This document shows, one piece after another, positions 50,747 to 59,323 of a DNA stretch of 64,000 nucleotides; the first letter of the stretch is position 1; the number at the start of each line of letters is the position of its first letter. The notes under the pieces are model-generated. The model worked only from the letters and a program-made list of their open reading frames with translations. It was not told the DNA's origin and searched no databases. This DNA comes from Candidatus Acetothermia bacterium (GTDB taxonomy: Bacteria > Bipolaricaulota > Bipolaricaulia > RBG-16-55-9 > JANLFV01): assembly GCA_024653345.1 (NCBI GenBank), contig JANLFV010000001.1, positions 1 through 64,000 of the forward strand. The letters are read 5' to 3'. A program made the translations under genes and the position numbers.

Positions 50747-51310
50747 CTAGAGCTTGCAGACCTGGGGGACCTCGAAGTTCTTGACCACCAGCTTGTTCGC
50801 GGAGCAGATCTCGCCCCTGTCGGGCACAATCCCGCGAGCTTCGATGAGGATCTCCACGGCGAAGGCCATCCCGCTCAGCGACTTGAGCGTATTGCAGATG
50901 TAGGCGAAGTCGACGAGCACGTTCTCCTCACCCAGCGCGGAGATCCGACTCCCCTTGATCTGCTTGGAGATGTCCTCAGCCCGGGTGATGACAGGGATGA
51001 AGATCACCTCCTCCCGGCCGCGGAACCTCCGGGAGATAGCGCGGATGATCCGCACGGTCCGCTTGACCTGGATCAGTCGGCCCCGGGGCATCTCCACCTG
51101 GAGATCGAAGTAGACGGTGAACTTCCGCTCCGGGCGGCGGAGCTTGACGAGCGGGTCACCGATCTCGATCTGGAGCGGGCATTCTGCGGCGGAGATCTCC
51201 CCGATCGCCGGTTGGGCCAGCCCCGTCGAGCCCCGGATTGCGAGCGTCCCCGCGAGCAGGCTGAGGCCCTTGAGGAACTCTCGCCGATCGAGTCCCCTGT
51301 CCTTGGACAT
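50747..51310 (-). CDS. Tat-exported hypothetical protein
   Basis: Encodes 187 residues. Twin-arginine signal DRREFLKGLSLLAGTLA at residues 8-24, then a soluble domain of about 150 residues with alternating hydrophobic strands and three cysteines, including the C-terminal VCKL. No family recognised. ATG 51310 follows AAGGGGGA; upstream in-frame starts would put the signal too far inside. Tat export implies prefolding or a cofactor. Confidence 0.72.
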   Translation of the reverse strand: MSKDRGLDRREFLKGLSLLAGTLAIRGSTGLAQPAIGEISAAECPLQIEIGDPLVKLRRPERKFTVYFDLQVEMPRGRLIQVKRTVRIIRAISRRFRGREEVIFIPVITRAEDISKQIKGSRISALGEENVLVDFAYICNTLKSLSGMAFAVEILIEARGIVPDRGEICSANKLVVKNFEVPQVCKL

Positions 51311-51438
51311 ACCACATTCCCCCTTCTCATTAGCCTTAGGCATAGGCGTTGATTCTAGGCTGAGGCTAAGGCCGCGCCGGCTAAGGCCCAAGGAAGGGAG
51401 AGAGCGGTGGAAGTGATCTCGATCACTTAGGGGGGTGA

Positions 51439-51478
51439 GTCTAGGGCGGCTGCCAAGGTGGGAGCAGCCGCCCTAGAC
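51439..51478 (-). terminator. 15-bp perfect hairpin, possible end of the tRNA-like RNA
   Basis: Arms at 51439-51453 and 51464-51478 (GTCTAGGGCGGCTGC and its exact complement) with a ten-base loop. It directly abuts the tRNA-like element on its 3' side. The bases beyond it (TCACCCCCC) lack a T-run, so it may be a terminator, a processing signal or a stabilising 3' end. Confidence 0.5.
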
Positions 51479-51624
51479 GGCTTGGCTCATACGGATTCGA
51501 ACCGTGTCCGCTCTAGCTGCTGGGGAAAAATCCGCTGCTCCGGAGGCTGGGGAGAGCAGCGGCAAAACCCTGGCAGCCGGTGGGCTCTTCCCCCACCGCG
51601 GATGCACCATGCGCGAGCCAAGCC
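51479..51624 (-). ncRNA. candidate structured RNA with tRNA-like closing helix and T-arm
   Basis: 146 bases that fold almost completely by eye. The ends pair perfectly over ten bases (GGCTTGGCTC / GAGCCAAGCC). Before the 3' strand lies a T-arm: ACGG-TTCGAAT-CCGT, preceded by GGAC as in tmRNA and tRNA. After the 5' strand comes a 12-base segment containing GG, as in a D-loop, then helix CCGC / GCGG. Inside are two hairpins: GGTGGG / CCCACC (loop of about seven) and a longer one with GCTGC / GCAGC outside and CCGCTGCTC / GAGCAGCGG inside. There is no anticodon loop with U33 and no tmRNA tag frame. A possible -10 (TAAAAT, 51691-51686) lies about 60 bases upstream. Confidence 0.5.
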
Positions 51625-51770
51625 CTACAGGGGTGTGAGAAGGCCCTGATCTCCCATCTCTCAAACAGCAGTTCAAGCCACCAGCATTTTACCGCCGGCC
51701 CGGGGCCGTCTGACACCGCCCTGGCATGGCCGGAAGGTTTGAGCTATTCTCGATCGAGAGAGGGGAGAGG

Positions 51771-52319
51771 ATGGGATCAGCATTGGACGAGGAAGCCCTG
51801 CGTGTGATCCGGGCCCAACTCGGCCGCGAGCCGCACGGGGTGCTGGGGATCGAGCGGCGCTGCCGATGGGGCTACCCGCAAGTGATCAAGGTCTACTCTC
51901 TATTTATGAGGGAGGGCTCAAAGATCGAGCCCTTCCCCACGCTCTTCTGGCTCACTTGCCCCTTCCTAATCGAGCAGTTGTCTGATCTGGAAGGACGCGG
52001 CTACATCAAGGAGTTGGAGCGGCTCATCGCCGAGGACGGAGGACTGAGGGAGGAGTATCGCCGAGACCATCGGGACTACCTCGCCGAGCGCTGGGCCACT
52101 CTTAGCCCTGAGGACTGGGCCCTGGCGGAGCGGTTAGGCCTAGCTCGAGCGTTGAGGGAGCGCGGGATCGGCGGCATCGCCGACTGGGATAAGGTGAAGT
52201 GCCTCCACCTCCACTATGCCCACCACCTGGCAAGGGGGAGCGCCATCGGCCGCTGGATCGAAAAGCACTTCGCTCTCGAGGAATGCCCCGCAAGCCAGGT
52301 CCGCTGCGCCGGGCTCTAG
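51771..52319 (+). CDS. DUF501 protein
   Basis: Encodes 182 residues with DUF501 features: RRCRWGYPQVIKVY near 30, PFPTLFWLTCPFLIEQLSDLEGRGYI in pattern near 60, and KCLHLHYAHHLARG near 158; cysteines and histidines there may bind metal. In actinobacteria this family often sits by cell-division and enolase genes; function unknown. ATG 51771 follows GGGGAGAGG; an upstream ATG (51726) lacks a ribosome site. Confidence 0.85.
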   Translation: MGSALDEEALRVIRAQLGREPHGVLGIERRCRWGYPQVIKVYSLFMREGSKIEPFPTLFWLTCPFLIEQLSDLEGRGYIKELERLIAEDGGLREEYRRDHRDYLAERWATLSPEDWALAERLGLARALRERGIGGIADWDKVKCLHLHYAHHLARGSAIGRWIEKHFALEECPASQVRCAGL

Positions 52320-52338
52320 CAGCCAGCGCTCTCTTGAG

Positions 52339-52668
52339 CTAATCGCCCTTCAACAACTCATCAATCCGCCGGGCCTGACGGAGCTCCTCGTCCTCCCTGA
52401 ACTGCAGCTCCGGGGTGTAGCGGAGGTCGAGCCGCTTGGCGAGCTCGCTCCGGAAGAACCCGCGCTCCTCCTGGAAGAGGCGGAGGAGTTGATGGCCCTG
52501 CTCCTCTTCGAGAAAGTCGAGAAAGACCGTCGCCTGGTGTAGGTCCGAGGAGAGCCTGACCTTGGTGACGGTGACGAAGCTCATTCGCGGATCCCGAGCC
52601 TCGAACTCCAGAACCTCACTGAGCGTCCGCTTGATCTCCTCCTGCAGCCGCTCGCGGTGGTGGCCCAT
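52339..52668 (-). CDS. rbfA: ribosome-binding factor A
   Basis: Encodes 109 residues of a KH-like fold that matures the 30S subunit: RLQEEIKRTLSEVLEFEARDPRMSFVTVTKVRLSSDL in pattern, ending LRYTPELQFREDEE. Start overlaps the stop of the DUF503 gene by one base (TAATG). Confidence 0.93.
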   Translation of the reverse strand: MGHHRERLQEEIKRTLSEVLEFEARDPRMSFVTVTKVRLSSDLHQATVFLDFLEEEQGHQLLRLFQEERGFFRSELAKRLDLRYTPELQFREDEELRQARRIDELLKGD

Positions 52669-52949
52669 TACAATAGCTCCAGCTCATAATCCTCGACGAG
52701 GATCTCCGGCTCCCGGCTGAGCAGTTCCACCACCTTGACCAGGACGCGGTTGTTCAGCTCGCCATCGTTCGAGACGATCGCCACGCCCAGCTCAGCTCGC
52801 CGGCGGTCGTCGAGCGCCCCGACCTCGGCGATCGAGACGTTGAACTCTCGCTTGACCTTAGCGATCAGGCCCTTGACGATCGAGCGCTTATCCTTGAGCG
52901 ACTGGGGTGCAGGGAGGCGGAGCTTGATGAGGATCTTCCCGACTCTCAT
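52668..52949 (-). CDS. DUF503 (YlxP-like) protein
   Basis: Encodes 93 residues with the family pattern LRLPAPQSLKDKRSIVKGLIAKVKREFNVSIAEV. Found between infB and rbfA in many bacteria, as here; role in translation or ribosome assembly is suspected only. Confidence 0.92.
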   Translation of the reverse strand: MRVGKILIKLRLPAPQSLKDKRSIVKGLIAKVKREFNVSIAEVGALDDRRRAELGVAIVSNDGELNNRVLVKVVELLSREPEILVEDYELELL

Positions 52950-52955
52950 CGCGAT

Positions 52956-54701
52956 CTAGGCGGGTTGGAACTTCTTGCGGACGAAGATCTCTAAGAGGTC
53001 GCCCTTCCGGACATCGTTGAAGTTCTCGATCCGCAGGCCGCACTCCTTCCCCTGCTCCACTTCCTTGACATCGTCGTTGAACCGGCGGAGGCTCCGGATC
53101 GGCCCTTGGAAGACCTCCGCCCCGTCTCGCAGCACGCGCACATGGGCGTCGCGAGTCACGACGCCAGCGCGGACATAGCATCCTGCCACCACGCCCACCT
53201 TGGGGATGTTGAAGGTATTCCGGACCTCGAGCTCGCCGATCTTCACCTCCTCGAACCGCGGCGTGACCGCGCTCTTCAGCAACTCCTCGACCCAATCCGT
53301 CAGCTCGTAGATGATCTCCCCGCGCTTGATCATCACCCCCTGGGCCTGGGCGAGCTCCCCGATCTTCCGGTCGATCTCGACGCGAAAGCCGACGATCACC
53401 ACCCCCTCCTCCTCGGAGGAGGCAAGCAAGACATCGTTCTCGTTGATGTTCCCCACGCCGGAGTGGAGGATCACCAGGTCGATCCCCTCGACCTTGAGCC
53501 GGCTCAGCTCTCCCTGGAGGGCCTCGAGCGAGCCGACCGTATCGGCCTTGAGGATCAGCTTCAGCTCCTTGACCTGGGCCTTGCGGAGCTGCTGCTGGAA
53601 CCGCTCCATCGCCGAGAGCTGGGTCTTGGCCAGCTTCGCCGCCCGCTCCTCCTCCTTGCGCAGGCAGGCCAGGTTCTTGGCCTGCTCGAGGTCGCTGACC
53701 ACTTCCAGCTTGATCCCCGCCGGGGGGACGTCAGATAAGCCCAGGATCTGGGCCGCCGAGCCTGGGGGAGCCTCGGCCATTCGCTGGCCATGCTCGTTCA
53801 AGAGAGTCCGGACTCGACCGCAGGCCGTCCCGGCCAGGACGATATCCCGCTCGTGGAGCGTCCCGTCCTTGACGATCACCGTGGCCACCGGCCCCCTCGC
53901 CCGGTCCAGATAGCTCTCGATGATAATCCCCTCCGCTGGCTTGCTCGGATCAGCCCGGAGGTCCTCCATCTCGGCGACGAGGAGGATCATCTCCAAGAGC
54001 TCATCGACATTCTGGCCGGTGAGGGCGCTGAGCGGGACAACGATGGTCTCCCCGCCCCACTCCTCGGGAGTGAGCCCCTCCTTGACCAGCTGCTCCTTCA
54101 CCTTGTCCGGGTCTGCCTCCCGCTTGTCCATCTTGTTGAGGGCCACGATGATCGGGACATTCGCGGCCTTGGCGTGGCTGATCGCCTCCTTGGTCTGGGC
54201 CATGACGCCATCGTCGGCGGCCACGACGAGGACGGCGATGTCGGTCGCTTGGGCCCCGCGCTGGCGCATCTGGGTGAAGGCCCGATGGCCGGGGGTGTCG
54301 ATGAAGGTGATCTTCTTGCCGTTGTATTCAACTTGGTAGGCCCCGATCGCCTGGGTGATCCCGCCGACCTCCCGCTGGGCCACATGGCTCTTCCTGATGT
54401 AGTCGAGAAGCGTGGTCTTCCCGTGATCGACATGCCCAAGGACGGTCACGACCGGCGGCCGGGGGAGACCTCGCGGCTTCTCTCTTTCCTTGACCTCGAC
54501 CTTCGCCTCAGCCTCTGGGGGCGGGGGGGCTGGAGGAGCCGGAGGGCCGGCGAAGAGCTCGCGGAGGGCCTGATACTCCTCGTCCTCGATCGTATTGAAC
54601 CCGCTCCGCTTCTCGATCCCAACCTGCGCCAAGAGGTCGAAGACCTCGGTGAGCGGGAGGCCCATCTCCTTGGCTATCTCATAGAGTCGCCGCTTTGGCA
54701 T
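52956..54701 (-). CDS. infB: translation initiation factor IF-2
   Basis: Encodes 581 residues: a single short IF2_N domain (about 1-50), a brief Pro/Lys linker, the G domain (GHVDHGKTT near 88; DTPGHRAFTQ; NKMDK), domain II, the central alpha-beta domain and the C-terminal initiator-tRNA barrel (GIENFNDVRKGD-like end). It is short compared with E. coli IF-2 (890) because the N-terminal extension is minimal. nusA, usually upstream, is not present. Promoter at 54720-54748. Confidence 0.96.
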   Translation of the reverse strand: MPKRRLYEIAKEMGLPLTEVFDLLAQVGIEKRSGFNTIEDEEYQALRELFAGPPAPPAPPPPEAEAKVEVKEREKPRGLPRPPVVTVLGHVDHGKTTLLDYIRKSHVAQREVGGITQAIGAYQVEYNGKKITFIDTPGHRAFTQMRQRGAQATDIAVLVVAADDGVMAQTKEAISHAKAANVPIIVALNKMDKREADPDKVKEQLVKEGLTPEEWGGETIVVPLSALTGQNVDELLEMILLVAEMEDLRADPSKPAEGIIIESYLDRARGPVATVIVKDGTLHERDIVLAGTACGRVRTLLNEHGQRMAEAPPGSAAQILGLSDVPPAGIKLEVVSDLEQAKNLACLRKEEERAAKLAKTQLSAMERFQQQLRKAQVKELKLILKADTVGSLEALQGELSRLKVEGIDLVILHSGVGNINENDVLLASSEEEGVVIVGFRVEIDRKIGELAQAQGVMIKRGEIIYELTDWVEELLKSAVTPRFEEVKIGELEVRNTFNIPKVGVVAGCYVRAGVVTRDAHVRVLRDGAEVFQGPIRSLRRFNDDVKEVEQGKECGLRIENFNDVRKGDLLEIFVRKKFQPA

Positions 54702-54719
54702 CGCTCCTCCTCGGGCGAG

Positions 54720-54748
54720 AATATACAGGATCGGACCGGTGCTGTCAA
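54720..54748 (-). promoter_or_regulatory. promoter of infB-DUF503-rbfA
   Basis: Reading leftward: consensus TTGACA (54748-54743), 17 bases, TATATT (54725-54720), then GAGGAGGAG and ATG 54701. Confidence 0.75.
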
Positions 54749-54818
54749 TCGGCCCGAAACCGCGGCCCTCACCCCAGGTATATCGGGCAGCTCAAGATGA
54801 GGAAGGAGGAGATCGCAG

Positions 54819-55028
54819 ATGAAGTGGATCTATGTGCGCGTGAAGGGCTGGCACGGCTCGGCCGCGATCATGGTCCCGCCGGGGCTGACGGTCTCCGAGT
54901 TCAAGCTGCTCCTGGGGCTCGATCTCGGGTGCAATGTCCTGGCCGCCGCTCTCTTCCTCCCCCTCCCTGGCACGGCCCGCTTGGACGAGCTGGTGGACGA
55001 GTTCGACACCGTCTACGTCGAGCCCTAG
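54819..55028 (+). CDS. small hypothetical protein
   Basis: Encodes 69 residues. ATG follows AAGGAGGAG at good spacing. Hydrophobic/acidic mix (VPPGLTVSEFKLLLGLDLG; LDELVDEFDTVYVEP) with a ubiquitin-like or ThiS/MoaD-like feel but no Gly-Gly end. Alone between infB and the next small gene. Function unknown. Confidence 0.6.
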   Translation: MKWIYVRVKGWHGSAAIMVPPGLTVSEFKLLLGLDLGCNVLAAALFLPLPGTARLDELVDEFDTVYVEP

Positions 55029-55092
55029 ACTTGATCGCCGGAAGTTGCTATACTCTGGACGAGCTTGAGTAGAGGGACAGGCAGGGAAAGGG

Positions 55093-55329
55093 ATGCAACA
55101 ACTCAAGCTGCGGCTCGAGGGACGCCGGCGGGTCGCCCGCGAGTTGACCGTCGTCGAGGGCTTCCATCAGGTCGGCTCTCGAGGGGATTTCCTCATCGAG
55201 ATGCAGGGGCCGCACCGGTCTTACACGCTCTCCAGCTTCATCCCCGAGGGCTTCATCGGGGAATACAATGGCCGCTCCGCGGGCCCCTATCGCTACCGCA
55301 TCGTCGTCACCGTCGAGGAGCTTCCCTGA
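55093..55329 (+). CDS. small hypothetical protein
   Basis: Encodes 78 residues, mostly beta-like pattern (QLKLRLEGRRRVARELTV, YTLSSFIPEGFIGEYNG, RYRIVVTVEELP). AAAGGG precedes the ATG. It lies 57 bases before the second M42 peptidase and is probably co-transcribed with it. No family recognised. Confidence 0.6.
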   Translation: MQQLKLRLEGRRRVARELTVVEGFHQVGSRGDFLIEMQGPHRSYTLSSFIPEGFIGEYNGRSAGPYRYRIVVTVEELP

Positions 55330-55385
55330 GCGAGCCGCCGGAGTAGCAGCACCGGCTGACGCTATCGGCCGCGAAAGGACGGCCC

Positions 55386-56429
55386 ATGGAAGACCTGGAC
55401 TTACTGAGGAGATTGTCCGATGCCTTCGGGGTCTCGGGCTTCGAGGGCGAGGTTCGGGATGTGATCAGGGGGCTGATCGAGCCCTTGGCCGATGAGCTGC
55501 GGGTCGATCCCCTGGGGAACCTGATCGCGTCCAAGCGCGGGAAGAGCAGCTTCAAGCTGATGCTCGACGCCCACATGGACGAGATCGGCCTGATGGTGAG
55601 CTATATCGAGGAGGAGGGCTATCTCCGGTTCACGCCCCTCGGCGGCTGGGACGAGCGGATCATCCCGGCCCAGGCGGTGACGATCCAGACTCGCGAGCGG
55701 CGGAAGGTCCCCGGAGTGATCGGGAGCGCTCCGCCGCACATCCTCAAGAAGGAGGAGCAAGAGCGTCCGATCAGGGTCGACGAGATGTTCATCGACATCG
55801 GCGCTAGCTCCCGCCGGGAGGTTGAGGAGCAGGGGATCAGGATCGGCGACGCCGTGGTGATCCACTATCCCTTCGCGCAGCTGAACGAGACCTGTGTTCG
55901 GGGTAAGGCGCTCGACGATCGGGCCGGCTGCGCCGTGCTCATCAAGGTCCTCGAAGCGGTCCACGATCAGGAGCTCGATTTCACCCTGGTCTGCAACTTC
56001 GCCGTCGGGGAGGAGGTCGGCCTCCGCGGGGCCCGGACGGCGGCCTATCAGATCGAGCCGGACCTGGCGATCGCGGTCGAGGGGACGATCGGGGCAGATA
56101 TGCCCGGCGTGGCCAAGCACAGGCAGCCGGTAGCGCTCGGGCGCGGCCCGGCCCTCACCGTGGCCGACCGGTCGATCATCGTGAACCGCGAGCTCCTCGA
56201 GGCCCTGGAGCGGACGGCCAAAGAGAATAACATCCCCTACCAATACAAGCTCCCGGTCTACGGCGGGACTGATGCGGGGGAGATCCACCTCTCGCGAGGC
56301 GGAGTCCGGGCCGCTGTCGTCTCCGTCTCCTGCCGCTACATCCACTCGCCCCACACCTTGATGCGCCTCGACGACTTTGCCCAGACCGTGAAACTGATCA
56401 GGGCCTTCATCCAGAGCTACAGGGTCTAG
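55386..56429 (+). CDS. M42-family metallopeptidase
   Basis: Second M42 enzyme of the window, 347 residues. Metal ligands: DAHMDEIG, ALDDRAGC, GEEVGLRGA, the fourth-position AVEGT (Glu in place of the Asp of the 17521 gene) and YIHSPHTL. ATG 55386 follows AAAGGA. Its stop overlaps that of the converging hydrolase by four bases. Divergence from the first copy suggests different peptide preference. Confidence 0.92.
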   Translation: MEDLDLLRRLSDAFGVSGFEGEVRDVIRGLIEPLADELRVDPLGNLIASKRGKSSFKLMLDAHMDEIGLMVSYIEEEGYLRFTPLGGWDERIIPAQAVTIQTRERRKVPGVIGSAPPHILKKEEQERPIRVDEMFIDIGASSRREVEEQGIRIGDAVVIHYPFAQLNETCVRGKALDDRAGCAVLIKVLEAVHDQELDFTLVCNFAVGEEVGLRGARTAAYQIEPDLAIAVEGTIGADMPGVAKHRQPVALGRGPALTVADRSIIVNRELLEALERTAKENNIPYQYKLPVYGGTDAGEIHLSRGGVRAAVVSVSCRYIHSPHTLMRLDDFAQTVKLIRAFIQSYRV

Positions 56430-57187
56430 GGACTGAGTCCAGCCAAGAACTCCCGGAGCACGCGGCTCAATTCATCGGGCTGCTCGAGCATCACCATGTG
56501 GCCTGCCCCCTCGATGATGCGGAGAGTCGCGTTGGGAATGTGATCCCGCAGGTATTCCGAGTATCTTGGCGGGGTCAGTCTGTCCGCGCTCCCGCAGACG
56601 ATCAGCGCCGGCATCTTCACCCGGTCGAGCTTGTCCATCACGTCGAAGGAGTTGCATGTCAAGAAGTCACGCTGGAGCGCCCGCTGGCCGTTCTTCAGCA
56701 TCTGCCGCCGGGCCCGCTCGCGGATCTTCCGATCGGCCGTGGGACCGAAGGCCAGGGTCAGGATCAGCTCGACCGCCGCTGTCCAGTCCCTCTCCAGCAA
56801 CTCCAACAGCTGAGGGAGGACACGGAGCCGAGCGCCCGTTCCGACAAGTCCGATGGCCCTCACTCTTTCGGGATGCCACAGGGCCGTCTTCAGGACCACC
56901 GCCCCGCCGAGCGAGTGGCCGACGAGGAAGGTGCGGGGCGAGAGCCGCTCCAGCACCGCGAGCAAGTCCTCGGTGTAGGTCGCTAGGCCGTCGCCCTCTC
57001 TCCAGGTGCTCTGCCCGTGGCCGTTCAGGTCTACGGAGGCCACTGAGAACCCATCGCGAAGCGCCTTCACCTGCAGGCTCCAGAGCGTATGGTCCGCACC
57101 GGAGCCGTGAACCAGCAAGATGTCCTGCGCCCCCCGCCCGCTGAGGGAGAAGTGGAGCTTGCCCCTGTGAAGCTCGATCGTCGGCAT
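56426..57187 (-). CDS. alpha/beta-fold hydrolase
   Basis: Encodes 253 residues: oxyanion HGSGADHTLW near 27, nucleophile elbow GHSLGG near 92, acid in CGSADRLTPP near 200 and catalytic His in GAGHMVML near 230. Esterase- or lactonase-like; substrate unknown. Promoter at 57199-57228. Confidence 0.9.
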   Translation of the reverse strand: MPTIELHRGKLHFSLSGRGAQDILLVHGSGADHTLWSLQVKALRDGFSVASVDLNGHGQSTWREGDGLATYTEDLLAVLERLSPRTFLVGHSLGGAVVLKTALWHPERVRAIGLVGTGARLRVLPQLLELLERDWTAAVELILTLAFGPTADRKIRERARRQMLKNGQRALQRDFLTCNSFDVMDKLDRVKMPALIVCGSADRLTPPRYSEYLRDHIPNATLRIIEGAGHMVMLEQPDELSRVLREFLAGLSP

Positions 57188-57198
57188 TGCCGCTGGCG

Positions 57199-57228
57199 AT
57201 TATCGCTCAAGGCAGTTCCACTGGGCAA
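57199..57228 (-). promoter_or_regulatory. promoter of the alpha/beta hydrolase gene
   Basis: Reading leftward: TTGCCC (57228-57223), 18 bases, GATAAT (57204-57199), 11 bases before the ATG. The leader would be about five bases. Confidence 0.45.
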
Positions 57229-57316
57229 ACGCGCTCGATGTCCCTCACCGGAACGGCTGTTCGGTCAATCACCTAACCCGACGACGCGGTGACCCTCGCG
57301 CCTCGAGGGAGGCCTG

Positions 57317-57325
57317 TGCTATAAT
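57317..57325 (+). promoter_or_regulatory. extended -10 promoter of uvrB (leaderless)
   Basis: TGCTATAAT with no good -35 box. Eight bases separate it from ATG 57334, so transcription should start at or just before the start codon. No ribosome site is present in that gap. Confidence 0.6.
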
Positions 57326-57333
57326 CCTCCGTG

Positions 57334-59313
57334 ATGGAATTCCGGTTGGAATCGGATTTCGGCCCGCGGGGGGACCAGCCGAAGGCGATCGCCCGACTGG
57401 TCGAGGGGCTCGAGGCCGGCCTCCGGCACCAGACCTTGCTTGGGGTCACGGGCTCGGGAAAGACTTACACCATCACTAATGTGATCGCCCGGGTCCAGAG
57501 GCCGACCCTCGTGATCGCCCACAACAAGACCCTCGCGGCCCAGCTCTGCAGCGAGTTCCGCCAGTTCTTCCCCAAGAACGCGGTCCACTACTTCGTGAGC
57601 TACTATGACTACTACCAGCCGGAGGCCTACATCCCCCAGACCGATACTTATATTGCCAAGGACGCCTCGATCAACGAGGAGATCGACCGCTTGCGTCACG
57701 CCGCCACGAGCGCCCTCTTCGAGCGCCGGGATGTGATCATCGTCGCCAGCGTCTCCTGCATCTATGGCCTGGGGCCGCCCGAGGCCTACCGGGCGATGAG
57801 CCTGACCCTGAGGAAGGGGGAGGAGCACGATCGCGATTCCATCTTAAGGAGGCTGGTCGAGCTCCAGTATGTGCGGAACGACCTCGGCTTCAAGCGGGGG
57901 ACCTTCCGCGTCCGGGGGGACACGATCGAGCTGATCCCGATCTACGGCGAGCGGATCATCCGGCTCGAGCTCTTCGGGGACGAGCTGGAGCGGCTCCTCG
58001 AGCTAGACCCGATCACTGGCCGCTTGCTTGAGGAGCACGAGACGCTCACGATCTATCCCGCCTCCCACTTCGTCACCCCCAGGGAGCGGCTCGAGCGGGC
58101 CATAAGCTCGATCGAGGCCGAACTGGAGGAGCGGCTCGCCTACTTCCGGAAGCGGGGGAAGCTCCTCGAGGCCGAGCGGCTGGAGATGCGGACCCGCTAC
58201 GACCTCGAGATGATCCGCGAGCTGGGCTACTGCTCGGGGATTGAGAACTACTCGAGGCACCTCGACGGCCGGGCCCCGGGCGAGCCGCCCTGGACGCTGC
58301 TCGACTACTTCCCGAAGGACTTCCTTTTGGTGATCGACGAGTCCCACCAGACGATCCCCCAGCTCCACGGGATGTTCAACGGCGACCGCTCAAGGAAGGA
58401 GACCCTGATCGAGCACGGCTTCCGGCTCCCGAGCGCCCTGGACAACCGGCCGCTCAAGTTCGAGGAGTTCGAGCAGAAGATCAATCAGGTGATCTACACC
58501 TCCGCAACACCGGGGCCATACGAGCTCAAAGTGAGCGAAGTTCTCGTGGAGCAGATCATCCGCCCCACCGGGCTGGTCGACCCTGAGGTCGTGGTCCGGC
58601 CGGTCGAGGACCAGGTGGACGACCTGATCAACGAGGTCCGCGAGGTGGCCCGCCGGGGCGAACGGGCCCTGGTGACGACCCTCACCAAGCGGATGGCCGA
58701 GGACCTCACCGATTACCTGGTCGACCTCGGGCTCCGGGCCCGCTACCTCCACTCTGAGATCGAGACCCTCGACCGGGTCGAGATCCTGAGGGACCTGAGG
58801 CTGGGAGAGTTCGATGTCCTGGTGGGGATCAACCTCTTGCGCGAGGGGCTGGACCTCCCCGAGGTCTCCTTAGTCACGATCCTCGACGCGGACAAGGAGG
58901 GCTTCCTCCGGAGCGAGACCTCCTTGATCCAGACGATCGGCCGGGCGGCCAGGAATGTCCGAGGCCGGGTGATCCTCTACGCCGACAACCTCACCGACTC
59001 GATCCAGCAGGCCATCGCGGAGACCGAGCGGCGGCGCCGGATCCAGCTCGAATACAACCAGCAGCATGGGATCACCCCGGAGACGATCAAGAAGGCCGTC
59101 CGGGACATCCTCCAGGGGCTCCGCGAGGAGGAGCCTCCGAAGGTGAAGGCCAAACCCACAGCGAGGCCGCTCGCCCCGCACGAGGTGACCGAGCTGATCG
59201 CCGAGCTGGAACAGGAGATGTTCGCGGCCGCAAGGAAGCTGGAGTTCGAGCGGGCCGCGGCCCTGCGGGATGAGATCAAGGAGCTAAGGAAAGAACTGAT
59301 CGGCCTCGCTTGA
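57334..59313 (+). CDS. uvrB: excinuclease ABC subunit B
   Basis: Damage-verification helicase of nucleotide excision repair. It has 659 residues: Walker A GVTGSGKT near 38, the beta-hairpin [12 protein letters not shown] near 90, DESHQTIPQ, helicase motif [12 protein letters not shown] near 530, and the C-terminal UVR coiled coil that binds UvrC. GTG 57331 immediately precedes the ATG and could serve as start. Confidence 0.96.
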   Translation: MEFRLESDFGPRGDQPKAIARLVEGLEAGLRHQTLLGVTGSGKTYTITNVIARVQRPTLVIAHNKTLAAQLCSEFRQFFPKNAVHYFVSYYDYYQPEAYIPQTDTYIAKDASINEEIDRLRHAATSALFERRDVIIVASVSCIYGLGPPEAYRAMSLTLRKGEEHDRDSILRRLVELQYVRNDLGFKRGTFRVRGDTIELIPIYGERIIRLELFGDELERLLELDPITGRLLEEHETLTIYPASHFVTPRERLERAISSIEAELEERLAYFRKRGKLLEAERLEMRTRYDLEMIRELGYCSGIENYSRHLDGRAPGEPPWTLLDYFPKDFLLVIDESHQTIPQLHGMFNGDRSRKETLIEHGFRLPSALDNRPLKFEEFEQKINQVIYTSATPGPYELKVSEVLVEQIIRPTGLVDPEVVVRPVEDQVDDLINEVREVARRGERALVTTLTKRMAEDLTDYLVDLGLRARYLHSEIETLDRVEILRDLRLGEFDVLVGINLLREGLDLPEVSLVTILDADKEGFLRSETSLIQTIGRAARNVRGRVILYADNLTDSIQQAIAETERRRRIQLEYNQQHGITPETIKKAVRDILQGLREEEPPKVKAKPTARPLAPHEVTELIAELEQEMFAAARKLEFERAAALRDEIKELRKELIGLA

Positions 59314-59323
59314 GGCAGCTCGC

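Noticed and set aside
51488-51540. Rightward reading encoding Ala-Leu-Ala-Ala, like the end of a tmRNA tag
   Set aside because: No stop codon follows (next codon is GGG) and the T-loop consensus only makes sense on the opposite strand.
51479-51624. An ordinary tRNA or a complete tmRNA
   Set aside because: The T-arm and end helix are present, but the candidate anticodon loop (GGAAGAG) lacks U33, total length is 146, and no tag-peptide frame with a stop or TTCGACGG-type D-loop can be found in or near it. It is reported as an unassigned structured RNA.
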